Below are positions 38,801 to 45,630 of a DNA stretch of 64,000 bases, piece by piece. Position numbers and translations under genes: made by a program. The DNA comes from Cinnamomum chago (lineage: Eukaryota > Streptophyta > Magnoliopsida > Laurales > Lauraceae), in assembly GCA_038049695.1 (NCBI GenBank), contig CP142453.1:116910001-116974000 (forward strand), given 5' to 3'. The notes beneath the pieces were generated by a model, which saw only the letters and a list, made by a program, of their open reading frames with translations, was not told the origin of the DNA and ran no database searches. Position 1 is the first letter of the stretch. Each line of letters starts with the position of its first letter.

Positions 38801-41800
38801 AGATATGAACTAGGATAGTCCGATAACCCAAAAAGAATAACCCGATAAATATGCAAATTTCCAAAGTTAAACACAAATTCTCATTAAACCCATTTTGAAA
38901 ACAATGATGCATATTTATGTGTAATGCAAATTATTATTATTATTATTTTTTTTTTTTTGAAGAATGACGATATATTTCTCAAAAGGAACTGTACGGGATA
39001 AGATATATATACCATCTCAAAAACCCCACAACAAAGAGGATGAGTAACCAAAAACCGAAAGAGGAAACGGATTAAAGCCCAAAAAATGGGCATAATCCCA
39101 TAGCAAAAACGGGCAATAGCACCAGAAAAGAGCTATGTAATGCAAATTATTTGATCAGAAATAAATCCAAAATCTCTATGAAATAGTGAAAATAATATTC
39201 AATATTTTAGACTTATCAAGTCTTGGAGTTTGTCACTGCTTATTTCTTGTTCATGCATTGAACTTATTAAGCTTCTACCGCTTTTATTGGGATTCTTTAA
39301 AGATACTTTTTAGAGGTGCATCTCCTTATTGCTTTTCTTGAGGAATTAGTGAGAATGGAATGGAATCATCCAGCTGGCGAGAATTGGGAATAAGAAGTGG
39401 AAAATAGTTGGTCACGATGTCATACTGCTTGTTTCCACAAATGAGGCACAACACAGGCACAACTCAAGTACAAAAGTTGAGTGACTAGGAGTCACTCACA
39501 TTGAAACAATCTCTTGAGGATGTCTTTTGTAAAAATGACCTCTTTGTGGAGGGACTGATATCCTTTCCACGATGGGTATGGGGCCCCACATTTCATGCAC
39601 ATGTGGCTGAGACCCTGATGTGGAAGGGGGTACCAGATGCAGGGTGGGTAAGGGAAGATGGAAGTGATAGGGGATCGCTTAGGCTTCACACTTGAATATT
39701 GGCATCACACCAAACTCCAATAACTGGAGGCAAAGTTCTCCCATTGTAAGAGAGAAGAAGGGAACAAAAACACTCAGAAAATTTTCTTTTCATTAATCAA
39801 GTCTAAAGCCAAAGGGAGGCATTACATCATTATATAGGCGCAAATAAACACCCTAAAACTAATCTCAACTCTCTAATCAAATCAATGCTGAGATTAAATT
39901 ATCCAGTTAGACTTAAATAACTTAAAAATATAACTCATAAAAATAAATCCAAATAAAATAAAGCAAATAACATAAATGGGCTGGGCCCAATGAACTGGTT
40001 GACCCATGGGTCATGGGCCTGTCCTGCGTCACTTCCCCGTAAACTAGTATCCTTCATGTTTTCCTCTTTGATATCTATTTTTGGGTTTCCCATTGTTTTC
40101 TTCCATCTCTCTCTCTCTCTCTCTCTCTCATATTTCTTTCTCATCTAGGGAGTTCTAGCTCTAAGTTTTTGCCAGTTGTTGCTGTTTGGACTATTCATAT
40201 AGCACCCAGTTGCATCAACTTCTTCCTAGAACATTTCTGATTTCTTCTAGTGTCTAACAGGTGAATGATTGGATAGTTATGAAATTCTAGTCTACGCTAC
40301 TTTTGGTCTATAGGTGTTCCAAAAGGTGCCTTCTATTTAGTTCTTGCCTTCTTGGGATCTGTCACCATGCAAACTAATAATTGGTTGGTCTAGCTGAACC
40401 ATTTAGAAAATGGTACTTGACAGCCCCTACTCCTATACCTTCTTTAAAGTGCATCCTTTTGGAAGATATGCTTTGTAGCCGATAATTTATTATCATTATT
40501 TAGCATCTTCTCTTACATAAGTCCTGCTCAAAATTTTTGTATTTCTAGATTTACTCATTTTTTCGCAAATGTCCCTAGATTTTGATACTCTAGTATTCGA
40601 ATCTCCTATATGTGGCTAGTGTGTCCTTATTGAAGCAAGGAATCCTCAATGTTTCTTGTCTTCACCAGTTCTTTGTGAGAATCTTGTGGAGAGCAACTAA
40701 AGGTTGTGCATCTTCTGTGTTTTTTCTTTAATCAGACTTTGAGGTGTATTTTTCCTTGCCCATGAGTGTCACGTCATGAGTAAAGCTTTTTTTTTTTTTT
40801 CCATCCTGCAAGGACGGCTGTGACCAGTCTAAAGTCCCACCTTTGTATTCGTTTCATCTTGTCAATCGGTAACTTACTCAAAGCCACACCTTCAATGAAG
40901 ACTTGGGCTTTGAGTTTTGATCAAACTCGGTAGTCTCAAATCAGGTTTTTTTTTTAATGGTTGGGCAAAACTGGTATCATTGTTCAGATATGTTTAATGG
41001 TGTGATCATATTTTAAGAGTTTGATTGTATATCATTGCAGGTGAAGAATTTTATCCTGTTGGGTGATATTCACAAAAGCATATACTTCCTCAGTTGGAAA
41101 GAACAAGGTGCCCAGTTGAGCTTGCTGGCTAAGGATTTTGGCACGCTTAATTGTTATGCCACAGAATTTTTGATTGATGGAACTACCTTGAGTCTTGCTG
41201 TCTCAGATGATCAAAAGAACATTCAGGTAAATCTCTTATTTACCTGTCTTTTGGTAGGTCTTGGCTGATACTTTTGGAGTACCATGCTGGTAATGGAGAA
41301 TGTTTTTTTCATTACCTGTTAGCATACAATTCCCAAACAATTTACTATATGTGCAATAGTTTAATGGTTCTGAGACATGGGAAGGTCACTTAAACTTAAT
41401 TACCACCACTACCAATGTCTTATTCCCATGTATCCATGAGTGCTAAATAACATACAAAAATCAGTCCTGGATGTATGCTATTACGATGGCTACCTGGCAC
41501 CCAGAAGGCAGATATAGCCAACCAAAATTAAAGAACTCTAGGAGTCCGTGGATAAGGAGGGAAGTTGTGTAAAATGGAGGATTGTAGAAGGGGAAGACAG
41601 AAAGAAAGAAAGAGATCCAAGTCTAAACTAAAAATAGGCCTGCTGATGGGTTGGCTATACAAGGGAGTGCATCTGACAGGCCAATTTATTCTAATTCAAT
41701 GATACATTGGTGAAATTGAAATACTCAGAGGAAAGTTGGATGAATTCAATTCTGTTTTTCATAGATCCCAATATATGATGTCCAGCTTTATTTTATTAGG

Positions 41801-44800
41801 AAATCTTCCAGCATCTTAAAGGATTTTCAGGCTACTTCAATGTCTAGCTAGGAATTTTTTCTTGTGAGAAGTAATTAGTATTAGGTAATGTGTGTTGTGC
41901 GGGTGATAACCTATTCGATTGCTGAAATTTAACATCTGCTATTTAGATTGCTGTTATGTCAAGTTTTTTGTAGGGAATCTTGTACCTTAAAGAACTCTCA
42001 TGCTCCTTCAATGGCAATTATTTTTGTGACATCGGCTATTAAGAGTTTTGTTATCTTACTTCCTATTAAGTAGAGAATCTTGTATCTTAAAGAAATTTCG
42101 TGCTTCTTCGAGGTTTATTTAGCAAATTTTTTTATCGTGATTAGTGTTAGACAGGTATTGTGTGTTATGTGGTGGTAACCTATTTAATTGTGGAAAATTA
42201 ACGTGTTTGATTCTGATTAAGAAAAGATTCTAAATAGTTAGCCAGTTTCAAGGACTGATCTTACCTTGCCATGGTCAAGTTCTTTGTGAAATTTTTATCC
42301 CTATGTTTTGAAAAACCAATGTCATTCATATGCCACCTAGTCATTCACATCAAAAATGATTCCCATAATCACTAGATAAAGATTTTTACAATATTTCCTG
42401 AAGTATCATAGAATAATGTGCATGTATATATTTATTTATTTACCTGCAGTAATGAGTAATGAGCAGTTGAACGGCATGGACCTTTTGTCAATCAAGGAGC
42501 TGACACATCTATTGAATTAAAGGATGTCAAGCACGTCTCCCATCTCAGGAAATAAGTATGGGTATTTTTTTACCAAAAATAGCTCATTTTTATGTGGCAA
42601 TTTGGGCATGATGTCTTTATTAGTGTGAAAAATAGCATGAGTCTGATTTCTTTTGAATGTGTGGATATTTTATCTAACTTTTAATGAAAAAACTTATCAA
42701 CATGATCACTCAATCCGAAGGAGTTCTCAAACAGAGCTGAGCCATGTGGTGCCCTCCTAGTTCAGTGTGGATGGGTTATTTTGAGGCAAGCTGGGTCTAC
42801 AGGAGGAAGTGGGGTGCTGAGAAATGAATTAGGGGATGAAGGAATTGAATGAAGCCAAAGTTATTGGGGTTAGATACGTTCTCAGAATATCTGATAATTG
42901 ATGGGATTCAGAAAATTGGTTTTGTTTGGGCAATGAGAAGCAAAAACCATGGAGATTAGGTTTTCATGGAGTTAATAATGAGCATTCATTCTATTCGAAA
43001 ATGAATTTTGACTTCAGTTGCATGTTCAGAATCTAATACTGTCACTGACTGTTTTCAGTTTGGCCAATCCTAGAACATAAGATTTATGGATTTGACATAA
43101 TAGTTAAAAAAAATCAAGTTCGTGGAGTTTATTTTAGAAAAAAATAATATGAAAAAGAAACCGAGAAAAATAATAAGTAGATTCTACTAAAATATTGTAA
43201 CATTATTTATCAAATTACAAAATGATGTTTAAATTAGGACTAGAAGCATCCGCGAAGATTCCGAGGTGGGTTAGTCGCTCAATTCATAGAATCTATGCAG
43301 CATGAATTTGACCCAAGCCTGATTTTGTACTGGATTCATCATTCTGCTTTATTTCCTAAAAGATTTGGACGTGTGTTAAGAGTCCTTACCTGCTGATCAA
43401 TTATTTACTTGTGAATATTCATTTCAATAGTAAATGAATGACTGAAGCCTGAATTTTGAACTGTTTGATCATTATGTTTTTTCTGCTCATTCATAAAATA
43501 TTTCAATTCTTGCTATGTAAGTGCATGGTGACATTTGTGGCTTGATTATCAGGTTCTTCGCATGCTTGTCATATGTTTTGGTTTGTCTACTTGCACCCTT
43601 TAATCTAGTAATTATTGCATTTTCCATGCAGATCTTCTATTATGCTCCAAAGATGTTGGAGAGTTGGAAAGGGCAGAAGCTTCTTCCTAGGGCTGAGTTT
43701 CATGTTGGTGCCCATATCACAAAGTTTTTTCGGTTGCAGATGCTTCCTACAAACTCAGATCGATCCAGTGCAGCTCCAGTGTCTGACAAAACCAATAGAT
43801 ATGCCCTTTTATTTGGTACTCTGGACGGGAGCATTGGTTGCATTGCGCCACTTGATGAGCTAACATTCCGCAGGCTTCAGACACTACAAAGAAAACTGGT
43901 CGATGCTGTTCCCCATGTGTGTGGCCTGAATCCTAAAGCCTTCCGACAGTTCCGTTCAAATGGAAAGGCACATCGGCCTGGCCCCGATAATATAGTAGAC
44001 TGTGAACTCCTCTGCCAGTAAGTCTAACTGATCCATATTTGTAATCTGTAATTAAATATATGCAGTTTCATTGTTGCACAGAAATCAGGGTGTGCAGGAA
44101 ACTAATTTACCTTTTTTTTATGATCGGTAATGGATATTTCTAGTAAAAGGGAAGGAAATACAAGTGAAAGAGTACGTCGGAGATAAATGGCAGAGGGCCC
44201 ATATACGATGAATGAATCTCTCCTCAGAGAGCCAAAACAAACAGAAAATCACAACAAAAGCCCAAGGCACTCTATGCATAACTTGCGTTTTAGCGCACCA
44301 ATTGACATGATGAAAAGCCACATGAAGTGATGCTGCGACAAATTTAATCTCGTTAAGGAAATATCGGAACTTCCAACGGCTCTTTCCCTTGAGGGCACCG
44401 AATAGATGGTGTTGGAAGACTCACTTTTTAGAATCCACTCTCATTGAGTTTAATGAATTGTCTTATTAGTATTCTTGTGAAGTCCATGGATCTATAATAT
44501 CATACTGGAAGATCCCTTTACAGTCAACTCTTTCATTCTCATTGAATTATTGCGTTTGTCTCTGGTCCTGGATATTTCAAAATTGGCAACATATCCATAT
44601 TGTGTCACACTTACACTTATATTCAAGTGTAAAATCCATGTCTGTGCCATACCCTGGTGTGTCCGTGCTGAATCTGGGCACATGGATTTAGTTTTCCATG
44701 ATTAATAATTTCAAGTCCAGCTATAATGGAGTGCTGCTATTTTTTATGATATATAGACGGCTGAATATTTTTAGATATTGCTTCTTATATTATTTTTCTT

Positions 44801-45630
44801 CTTAGCAAAGTAATTGTTTGGCATGCCAAGTGGTGGAGTTCCCACTCCGCAGGCAGCATTAAAATGTTTTAGTTTCTATGGGTCCAGGTCTCTTTTTTTT
44901 TTTTTTAAATTGTTGTTCCTGTGTATGTGGTTCAGTCTGGTAATTTTATTGGTTTTACCCATGTGTCCGTAGTGGTCGTGGTTGGGGAGTCTGTGCAGCA
45001 TCTTTAAGTATATGAGTCAATCTTACCGGGTGGCTACATGGCCATTCTGTTTCTCGTCACTTTTTCTCAACCATGACCCCTGGGGCTGTTTGCTTGCAAA
45101 GGTAAAAATTGGCTGAAATCCTTGAAATTTTGGATGGAGGCTGAAGGAATATGCCACAATTCTTTAAAAAAAGGAAAAAAGGACTGCCTTTTTAAAAAAA
45201 AAAAAATTTGGCAAAATGGGATTGATGATATCCCCTTTTCTCATGTCATTTAAAGATTAATTCTTTCCTAAATTCAAAGGCAGCAAGGAAAAGTGTTTTT
45301 TTTTTTTGAATCCTTCAACAAAACAGCTCCTAAATGTGTGACAATATCATGATACATCATGAGTCTTGCAAGTGGTGAGTGAATCCATGTTGATTGCTGA
45401 GCTCAACTCTTGTATATAGTTGTCAGTAGTAGTTACACGGGAAAACATATTCACTATAAACATGCTATTCTTTCTCAAATTCCTAGCTTTTAATTCTGTT
45501 TTAATTCTCTTGCAGTTATGCGATGTTGCCATTGGAAGAACAGCTGGAGATTGGTCATCAAATTGGAACTACACGTGCACAAATCCTGTCAAACTTGAAT
45601 GATCTTTCTCTTGGCACTAGTTTCTTGTGA
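2763..45630 (+). CDS. CPSF160: CPSF160, cleavage and polyadenylation specificity factor 160 kDa subunit (3' part, 20 exons)
   Basis: CPSF160 is the large scaffold of the nuclear CPSF complex. With WDR33, CPSF30 and Fip1 it recognises the AAUAAA signal and supports mRNA 3' cleavage and polyadenylation. Exons with GT-AG borders are at 2763-2815, 3054-3185, 3352-3403, 3522-3641, 5020-5154, 12720-12848, 15840-15917, 20227-20367, 21409-21503, 22832-23028, 25602-26377, 29213-29293, 29389-29457 (or 29454), 29555-29632, 30051-30281, 30407-30538, 30630-30806, 41041-41226, 43632-44017 and 45516-45630. Joined, they stay in frame for about 1,120 residues with no stop until TGA. Recognisable blocks include [68 protein letters not shown] and the C-terminal DLSLGTSFL. 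The middle matches the MMS1/CPSF_A beta-propeller region, and the C-terminal third is the CPSF_A domain. The Arabidopsis protein is about 1,440 residues, so roughly 320 N-terminal residues are off the window. The identification is firm. Confidence 0.96.
3054..3641 (+). CDS. CPSF160: CPSF160 exons e2-e4 cluster
   Basis: Three exons, 3054-3185, 3352-3403 and 3522-3641, separated by short introns of 166 and 118 bp. They encode propeller strands with [28 protein letters not shown] and [18 protein letters not shown]. The phases agree: the first exon ends two bases into an Arg codon that the next one completes. Confidence 0.92.
3980..4160. repeat. 90-bp tandem duplication in an intron
   Basis: Two adjacent copies with a 90-bp period share ATTATGAATAGCCAGTGG at their starts (3981 and 4071) and AGGAAACCT near their ends, with scattered substitutions. 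The duplication lies inside an AT-rich block that may be an old LTR fragment, but I could not define its borders. Confidence 0.75.
5020..5154 (+). CDS. CPSF160: CPSF160 exon e5
   Basis: Encodes a segment with the basic stretch [14 protein letters not shown] and ends in NNSESAQ. The exon is 135 bp (45 codons) and in phase 0 at both ends. It precedes the 7.6-kb intron that holds the first solo LTR. Confidence 0.93.
5565..7704 (+). mobile_element. Solo LTR, Tekay/Del-like family A, copy 1
   Basis: The element begins TGTCACGACCCAAATTCC and ends GGATATTACA (TG...CA). It is flanked by a perfect 5-bp duplication, ATTGG, at 5560-5564 and 7705-7709. Its 2,140 bp contain no gag-pol reading frame, primer-binding site or second LTR, so it is a solo LTR. 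The terminus resembles those of Ty3/gypsy chromovirus (Tekay/Del) LTRs; that assignment is from general knowledge. A TATA-like TATATATAAAGAGG near 7490 could be the LTR promoter, with transcription on the + strand. A second copy of the family lies at 30838-33090 in the same gene. Confidence 0.9.
7710..7771. repeat. Compound microsatellite (CT)n-(CA)n-(CATG)n-(CATA)n
   Basis: A run of about 12 CT units is followed by CA, GCAT and CATA units. It starts directly after the right-hand target duplication of the solo LTR, so the insertion site abuts it. Confidence 0.9.
10671..11317. mobile_element. Foldback element with ~155-bp terminal inverted repeats
   Basis: The left arm, 10671-10824, begins TGATGCAGAATAGACCC. 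The right arm, 11163-11317, is its inverted copy, whose outer end reads TGAAGCAAAATAGACCC on the minus strand. The match runs most of the arm length with scattered differences. The 338-bp middle is C-rich and looks like leader or exon sequence (many CCATCC and ACCCTAG motifs), unlike the AT-rich arms. Long terminal repeats around foreign-looking DNA are typical of Mutator-like non-autonomous elements. I found no convincing 9-bp target duplication, so the class is open. Confidence 0.75.
11600..12370 (+). mobile_element. LINE 3'-end remnant, interrupted by a SINE-like insert
   Basis: Fragments such as [11 protein letters not shown] and [17 protein letters not shown], read in shifting frames, resemble the RNase H-like tail of plant L1 LINEs. 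The segment ends in an A/T-rich 3' part with TTAATAAATAA. It is split by the insert and 60-bp duplication described separately. The coding content is too decayed to give a product. Confidence 0.45.
11720..12021 (-). repeat. 60-bp direct duplication flanking a 182-bp tRNA-box-containing insert
   Basis: Positions 11720-11779 and 11962-12021 are near-identical 60-bp copies (ACAAAGCTGCTAGCCAGTAA start, GCACAAACAA end). The 182 bp between them contain 11928-11945, which on the minus strand reads AGTTCGAAACC. That matches the pol III B-box consensus GGTTCGANNCC at nearly every position. A SINE-like or tRNA-derived relic is possible. The duplication is far longer than a normal target-site duplication. 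Confidence 0.5.
12720..12848 (+). CDS. CPSF160: CPSF160 exon e6
   Basis: Encodes [20 protein letters not shown] and then [20 protein letters not shown], one of the most conserved blocks of the family. Phase 0 at both ends; the donor is GTGGGT. Confidence 0.95.
14270..15060 (-). mobile_element. Degenerate Ty1/copia reverse transcriptase fragment
   Basis: Read on the minus strand in shifting frames, the order is [18 protein letters not shown], then [12 protein letters not shown], then [12 protein letters not shown]. This matches the start of copia reverse transcriptase (W..A...E..AL..N.TW.LV / CKWVFKIKR / DVKNAFLHG.L.E.VYM). Many stops and frameshifts are present, and no LTRs are recognisable next to it. 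It lies antisense in a CPSF160 intron. Confidence 0.65.
14576..14711. repeat. 68-bp tandem duplication inside the copia fragment
   Basis: Two adjacent copies, 14576-14643 and 14644-14711, share CAATCAACTCCTGCACGG at their starts and TTTTGTAAACCCAC at their ends, with only a few mismatches. The unit covers the CKWVYKIKR segment, so the duplication arose after the element had stopped coding. Confidence 0.88.
15840..15917 (+). CDS. CPSF160: CPSF160 exon e7
   Basis: Encodes [20 protein letters not shown] plus PELITE. Phase 0 at both ends, with acceptor TTGGCAG and donor GTACGT. Confidence 0.95.
16500..17040 (+). mobile_element. LINE 3'-end remnant with an RNase H-like domain
   Basis: A frame beginning near [15 protein letters not shown] continues with [21 protein letters not shown] and [11 protein letters not shown]. 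This is the RVT_3 RNase H-like fold found at the C-terminus of plant LINE ORF2. The acidic residues D (KFDGS), E (NESEM) and D (EGDS) are in place. A TAG at 16804-16806 interrupts the frame, which then resumes with [17 protein letters not shown] and ends near SLSFDV. A T/A-rich tail follows to about 17040. It is a truncated retroposed copy, not a host gene. Confidence 0.72.
17400..18095 (+). mobile_element. Possible copia LTR end with a primer-binding-site-like motif
   Basis: TGGCATCAGAGCT at 18078-18090 closely matches the tRNA-Met primer-binding site of plant copia elements (TGGTATCAGAGC). It is preceded by AATGCAATAGAATCTAG, the kind of sequence seen near LTR 3' ends. The left LTR border and a coding region are not recognisable, so this is probably a decayed fragment. 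Confidence 0.4.
20227..20367 (+). CDS. CPSF160: CPSF160 exon e8
   Basis: Encodes [15 protein letters not shown], a variable Ser-rich linker, then [17 protein letters not shown]. It is 47 codons in phase 0. Translation can read on past the donor into the intron, which gives a misleadingly long open frame. Confidence 0.95.
20368..21408. other. CPSF160 intron with a (CTT)n/T-run
   Basis: A simple CTT repeat with a T-run lies at about 20394-20429. The rest is T-rich intronic DNA, and its long open frames encode no recognisable protein. Confidence 0.7.
21409..21503 (+). CDS. CPSF160: CPSF160 exon e9
   Basis: Encodes [20 protein letters not shown] and then [11 protein letters not shown], and ends two bases into an Arg codon. 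The acceptor is ACTTAG and the donor GTGAAT. Confidence 0.95.
21504..22831. other. CPSF160 intron, no clear element
   Basis: An AT-rich intron. A short segment containing CCTATTATAGTATGTATTGC is duplicated near 22496-22515 and 22551-22570. I see no transposase or retroelement coding. Confidence 0.5.
22832..23028 (+). CDS. CPSF160: CPSF160 exon e10
   Basis: Begins [16 protein letters not shown], has a Ser-rich linker ([17 protein letters not shown]), and ends [12 protein letters not shown]. Its phase joins correctly to exons at 21503 and 25602. Confidence 0.95.
23373..24357. repeat. Large inverted repeat (~460-bp arms, ~70-bp loop)
   Basis: Arm 23373-23828 and arm 23898-24357 are inverted copies. 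The inner 55 bases are nearly perfect (for example GAAATTGTATGGAAAGACTT against its complement at about 23917-23936). The outer match runs to the segments around GCATCTTAAGAAGGCC and GGCCTTCTTAAGATGC. A transcript through it would fold into a long hairpin. It lies wholly inside the intron between the exons ending at 23028 and starting at 25602. It is probably a foldback/MITE-type element; no target duplication is clear. Confidence 0.8.
24902..25142. repeat. Possible MITE with GTTTTAAA-type inverted ends
   Basis: The left end contains ATTTTAAAACTCAACCGAGT and the right end GTCTGAGTTTTAAACATTGC, which are partly inverted copies. CGAGT/ACTCG motifs recur between them. I could not fix borders or a target duplication. 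Confidence 0.35.
25602..26377 (+). CDS. CPSF160: CPSF160 exon e11 (largest, 776 bp)
   Basis: Encodes about 259 residues from [18 protein letters not shown] to [11 protein letters not shown]. Conserved blocks are [55 protein letters not shown] and [16 protein letters not shown]. The acceptor is ATGGCAG and the donor GTGTAT. An open frame runs on into the intron to 26452, but homology ends at HPQ. Confidence 0.96.
26400..26780 (-). mobile_element. Probable LINE 3' end, minus strand
   Basis: Starts at a T-run, then TAACTATATTTCATCGAAAA. On the minus strand this reads as a LINE 3' terminus of the GATGAAATATAGTTA type followed by an A-rich tail. The remainder lacks a reading frame and fits a LINE 3' untranslated region. 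No target duplication was identified. Confidence 0.4.
27620..27931. mobile_element. Foldback MITE with GTGGGGCCCACC motif
   Basis: The left end, AGCAAAATACTTACCTTGATG, is followed by TGGGGCCCACC; the right end, from about 27900, carries the inverted GGTGGGCCCCACATCAAG and ATACTTTTGCT. The arms remain partly complementary further inward (CTCCCT/AGGGAG-like segments). The element is about 312 bp, intronic and non-coding. Its superfamily is unknown. Confidence 0.6.
29213..29632 (+). CDS. CPSF160: CPSF160 exons e12-e14 cluster
   Basis: Exons 29213-29293 ([20 protein letters not shown]), 29389-29457 or 29454 ([20 protein letters not shown]) and 29555-29632 ([20 protein letters not shown]). The donor of the middle exon is ambiguous. 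GT at 29455 omits, and GT at 29458 retains, a Val that is present between Lys and Ile in the Arabidopsis protein. Both keep the frame. Confidence 0.93.
30051..30806 (+). CDS. CPSF160: CPSF160 exons e15-e17 cluster
   Basis: Exons 30051-30281, 30407-30538 and 30630-30806, all phase 0. They encode [57 protein letters not shown] and [18 protein letters not shown]. This is the start of the CPSF_A domain. The last donor (GTATGT at 30807) opens the 10.2-kb intron that holds two solo LTRs. Confidence 0.95.
30838..33090 (+). mobile_element. Solo LTR, Tekay/Del-like family A, copy 2
   Basis: Begins TGTCACGACCCAAATTCC and ends AGATTTTACA. It is flanked by a perfect 5-bp duplication, GTATC, at 30833-30837 and 33091-33095. 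Its 2,253 bp share collinear landmarks with the copy at 5565-7704: GCCACGCATGCCAAA, ATCAGTATTACTGGTGAATG, CCATGCAC.TTACCACGCCTC and GAAGATCCACTCACCTTTG. Unique indels separate the two. There is no internal region or second LTR. The insertion lies only 31 bp downstream of a CPSF160 splice donor. Confidence 0.9.
33100..33471. other. Left flank of the third solo LTR; probable older repeat
   Basis: Contains AATAAACTCGGGAGTCTGAG and GTCGATCCACAAGGAATGG, a type of sequence often met in plant dispersed repeats. It seems to resume after 37509, so an older element was probably split by the LTR insertion. No coding capacity. Confidence 0.35.
35779..35850. repeat. Perfect 36-bp tandem duplication
   Basis: Two identical adjacent units starting GATCCTTTTGAGTATAATCA, at 35779-35814 and 35815-35850, inside the family B LTR. 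The absence of mismatches indicates a recent event compared with the LTR itself. Confidence 0.92.
36024..37175. mobile_element. Non-autonomous hAT-like element with TATCGG palindrome arrays
   Basis: Flanked by a perfect 8-bp duplication, CTCCTTCC, at 36016-36023 and 37176-37183. The ends are inverted with 16 of 18 matches: CAAGGATGAAAATATCGG on the left, and CATGGAAGAAAATATCGG read inward on the minus strand from the right. CA-rich termini with an 8-bp duplication are the hAT hallmark. Subterminal arrays are built from TATCGG/CCGATA. The right array (about 36985-37165) has five complete TATCGGCCGATA palindromes; the left (36035-36120) is less regular. The 1,152 bp hold no transposase, so movement would depend on another element. 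A poly-C run lies at about 36965-36978. Confidence 0.82.
37509..38935. other. CPSF160 intron, older unassigned repeat sequence
   Basis: AT-rich DNA with a purine-rich GGGAAAGG/GAGAGAG tract at about 37990-38215, which gives spurious open frames on both strands. It probably continues the repeat interrupted at 33471. No protein similarity is recognised. Confidence 0.4.
38936..39135 (-). mobile_element. Short retroposed insert (SINE or truncated LINE) with a 16-bp duplication
   Basis: The 16-bp sequence TGTAATGCAAATTATT occurs at 38920-38935 and again at 39136-39151. The 200-bp insert between begins with ATT units and a run of 13 T, that is a poly(A) tail on the minus strand. A long target duplication plus a poly(A) tail is the signature of LINE-machinery insertion. 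I do not recognise the family and see no clear pol III boxes. Confidence 0.8.
39152..41040. other. Rest of the 10.2-kb CPSF160 intron
   Basis: Contains a (TC)n microsatellite at 40106-40129. An AT-rich block at 39690-39950, with short A-rich direct motifs, may be a decayed LTR. No reading frame here has recognisable homology. Confidence 0.4.
41041..41226 (+). CDS. CPSF160: CPSF160 exon e18
   Basis: Encodes [20 protein letters not shown], then [16 protein letters not shown] and [12 protein letters not shown], part of the CPSF_A domain. It is 62 codons, phase 0, with acceptor ATTGCAG and donor GTAAAT. Confidence 0.96.
41227..43631. other. CPSF160 intron with decayed internal repeats
   Basis: Degenerate related units occur at about 41812-41950, 41972-42040 and 42070-42210. 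They share AATCTTGTA.CTTAAAGAA and GTGTGTTRTG.GG.GGTAACCTATT-like segments. No coding element is recognised. Confidence 0.4.
43632..44017 (+). CDS. CPSF160: CPSF160 exon e19
   Basis: Encodes about 128 residues of the CPSF_A domain: [57 protein letters not shown] and [20 protein letters not shown]. It ends at [10 protein letters not shown] with two bases of the next codon. The donor is GTAAGT. Its 5' open frame into the intron is not coding. Confidence 0.96.
44018..45515. other. Last CPSF160 intron, with possible LINE tail and MITE
   Basis: A T-run at 44111 followed by ATGATCGGTAATGGATATTT suggests a minus-strand LINE 3' end to about 44350. A possible MITE spans 45081-45332, with ends GGGGCTGTTTG and AAAACAGCTCC that are inverted at most positions. 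Neither has a confirmed target duplication. Confidence 0.35.
45516..45630 (+). CDS. CPSF160: CPSF160 last exon with the stop codon
   Basis: Completes a His codon and encodes [20 protein letters not shown] and then [17 protein letters not shown], ending with TGA at 45628-45630. The GTSFL terminus is the conserved plant CPSF160 C-terminus. No canonical AATAAA was seen in the next several hundred bases, so the polyadenylation site is not assigned. Confidence 0.96.

Noticed and set aside
45081..45332. Confident MITE call for GGGGCTGTTTG...AAAACAGCTCC
   Set aside because: Inverted ends are short and no flanking duplication matches, so it is only mentioned within the intron entry.
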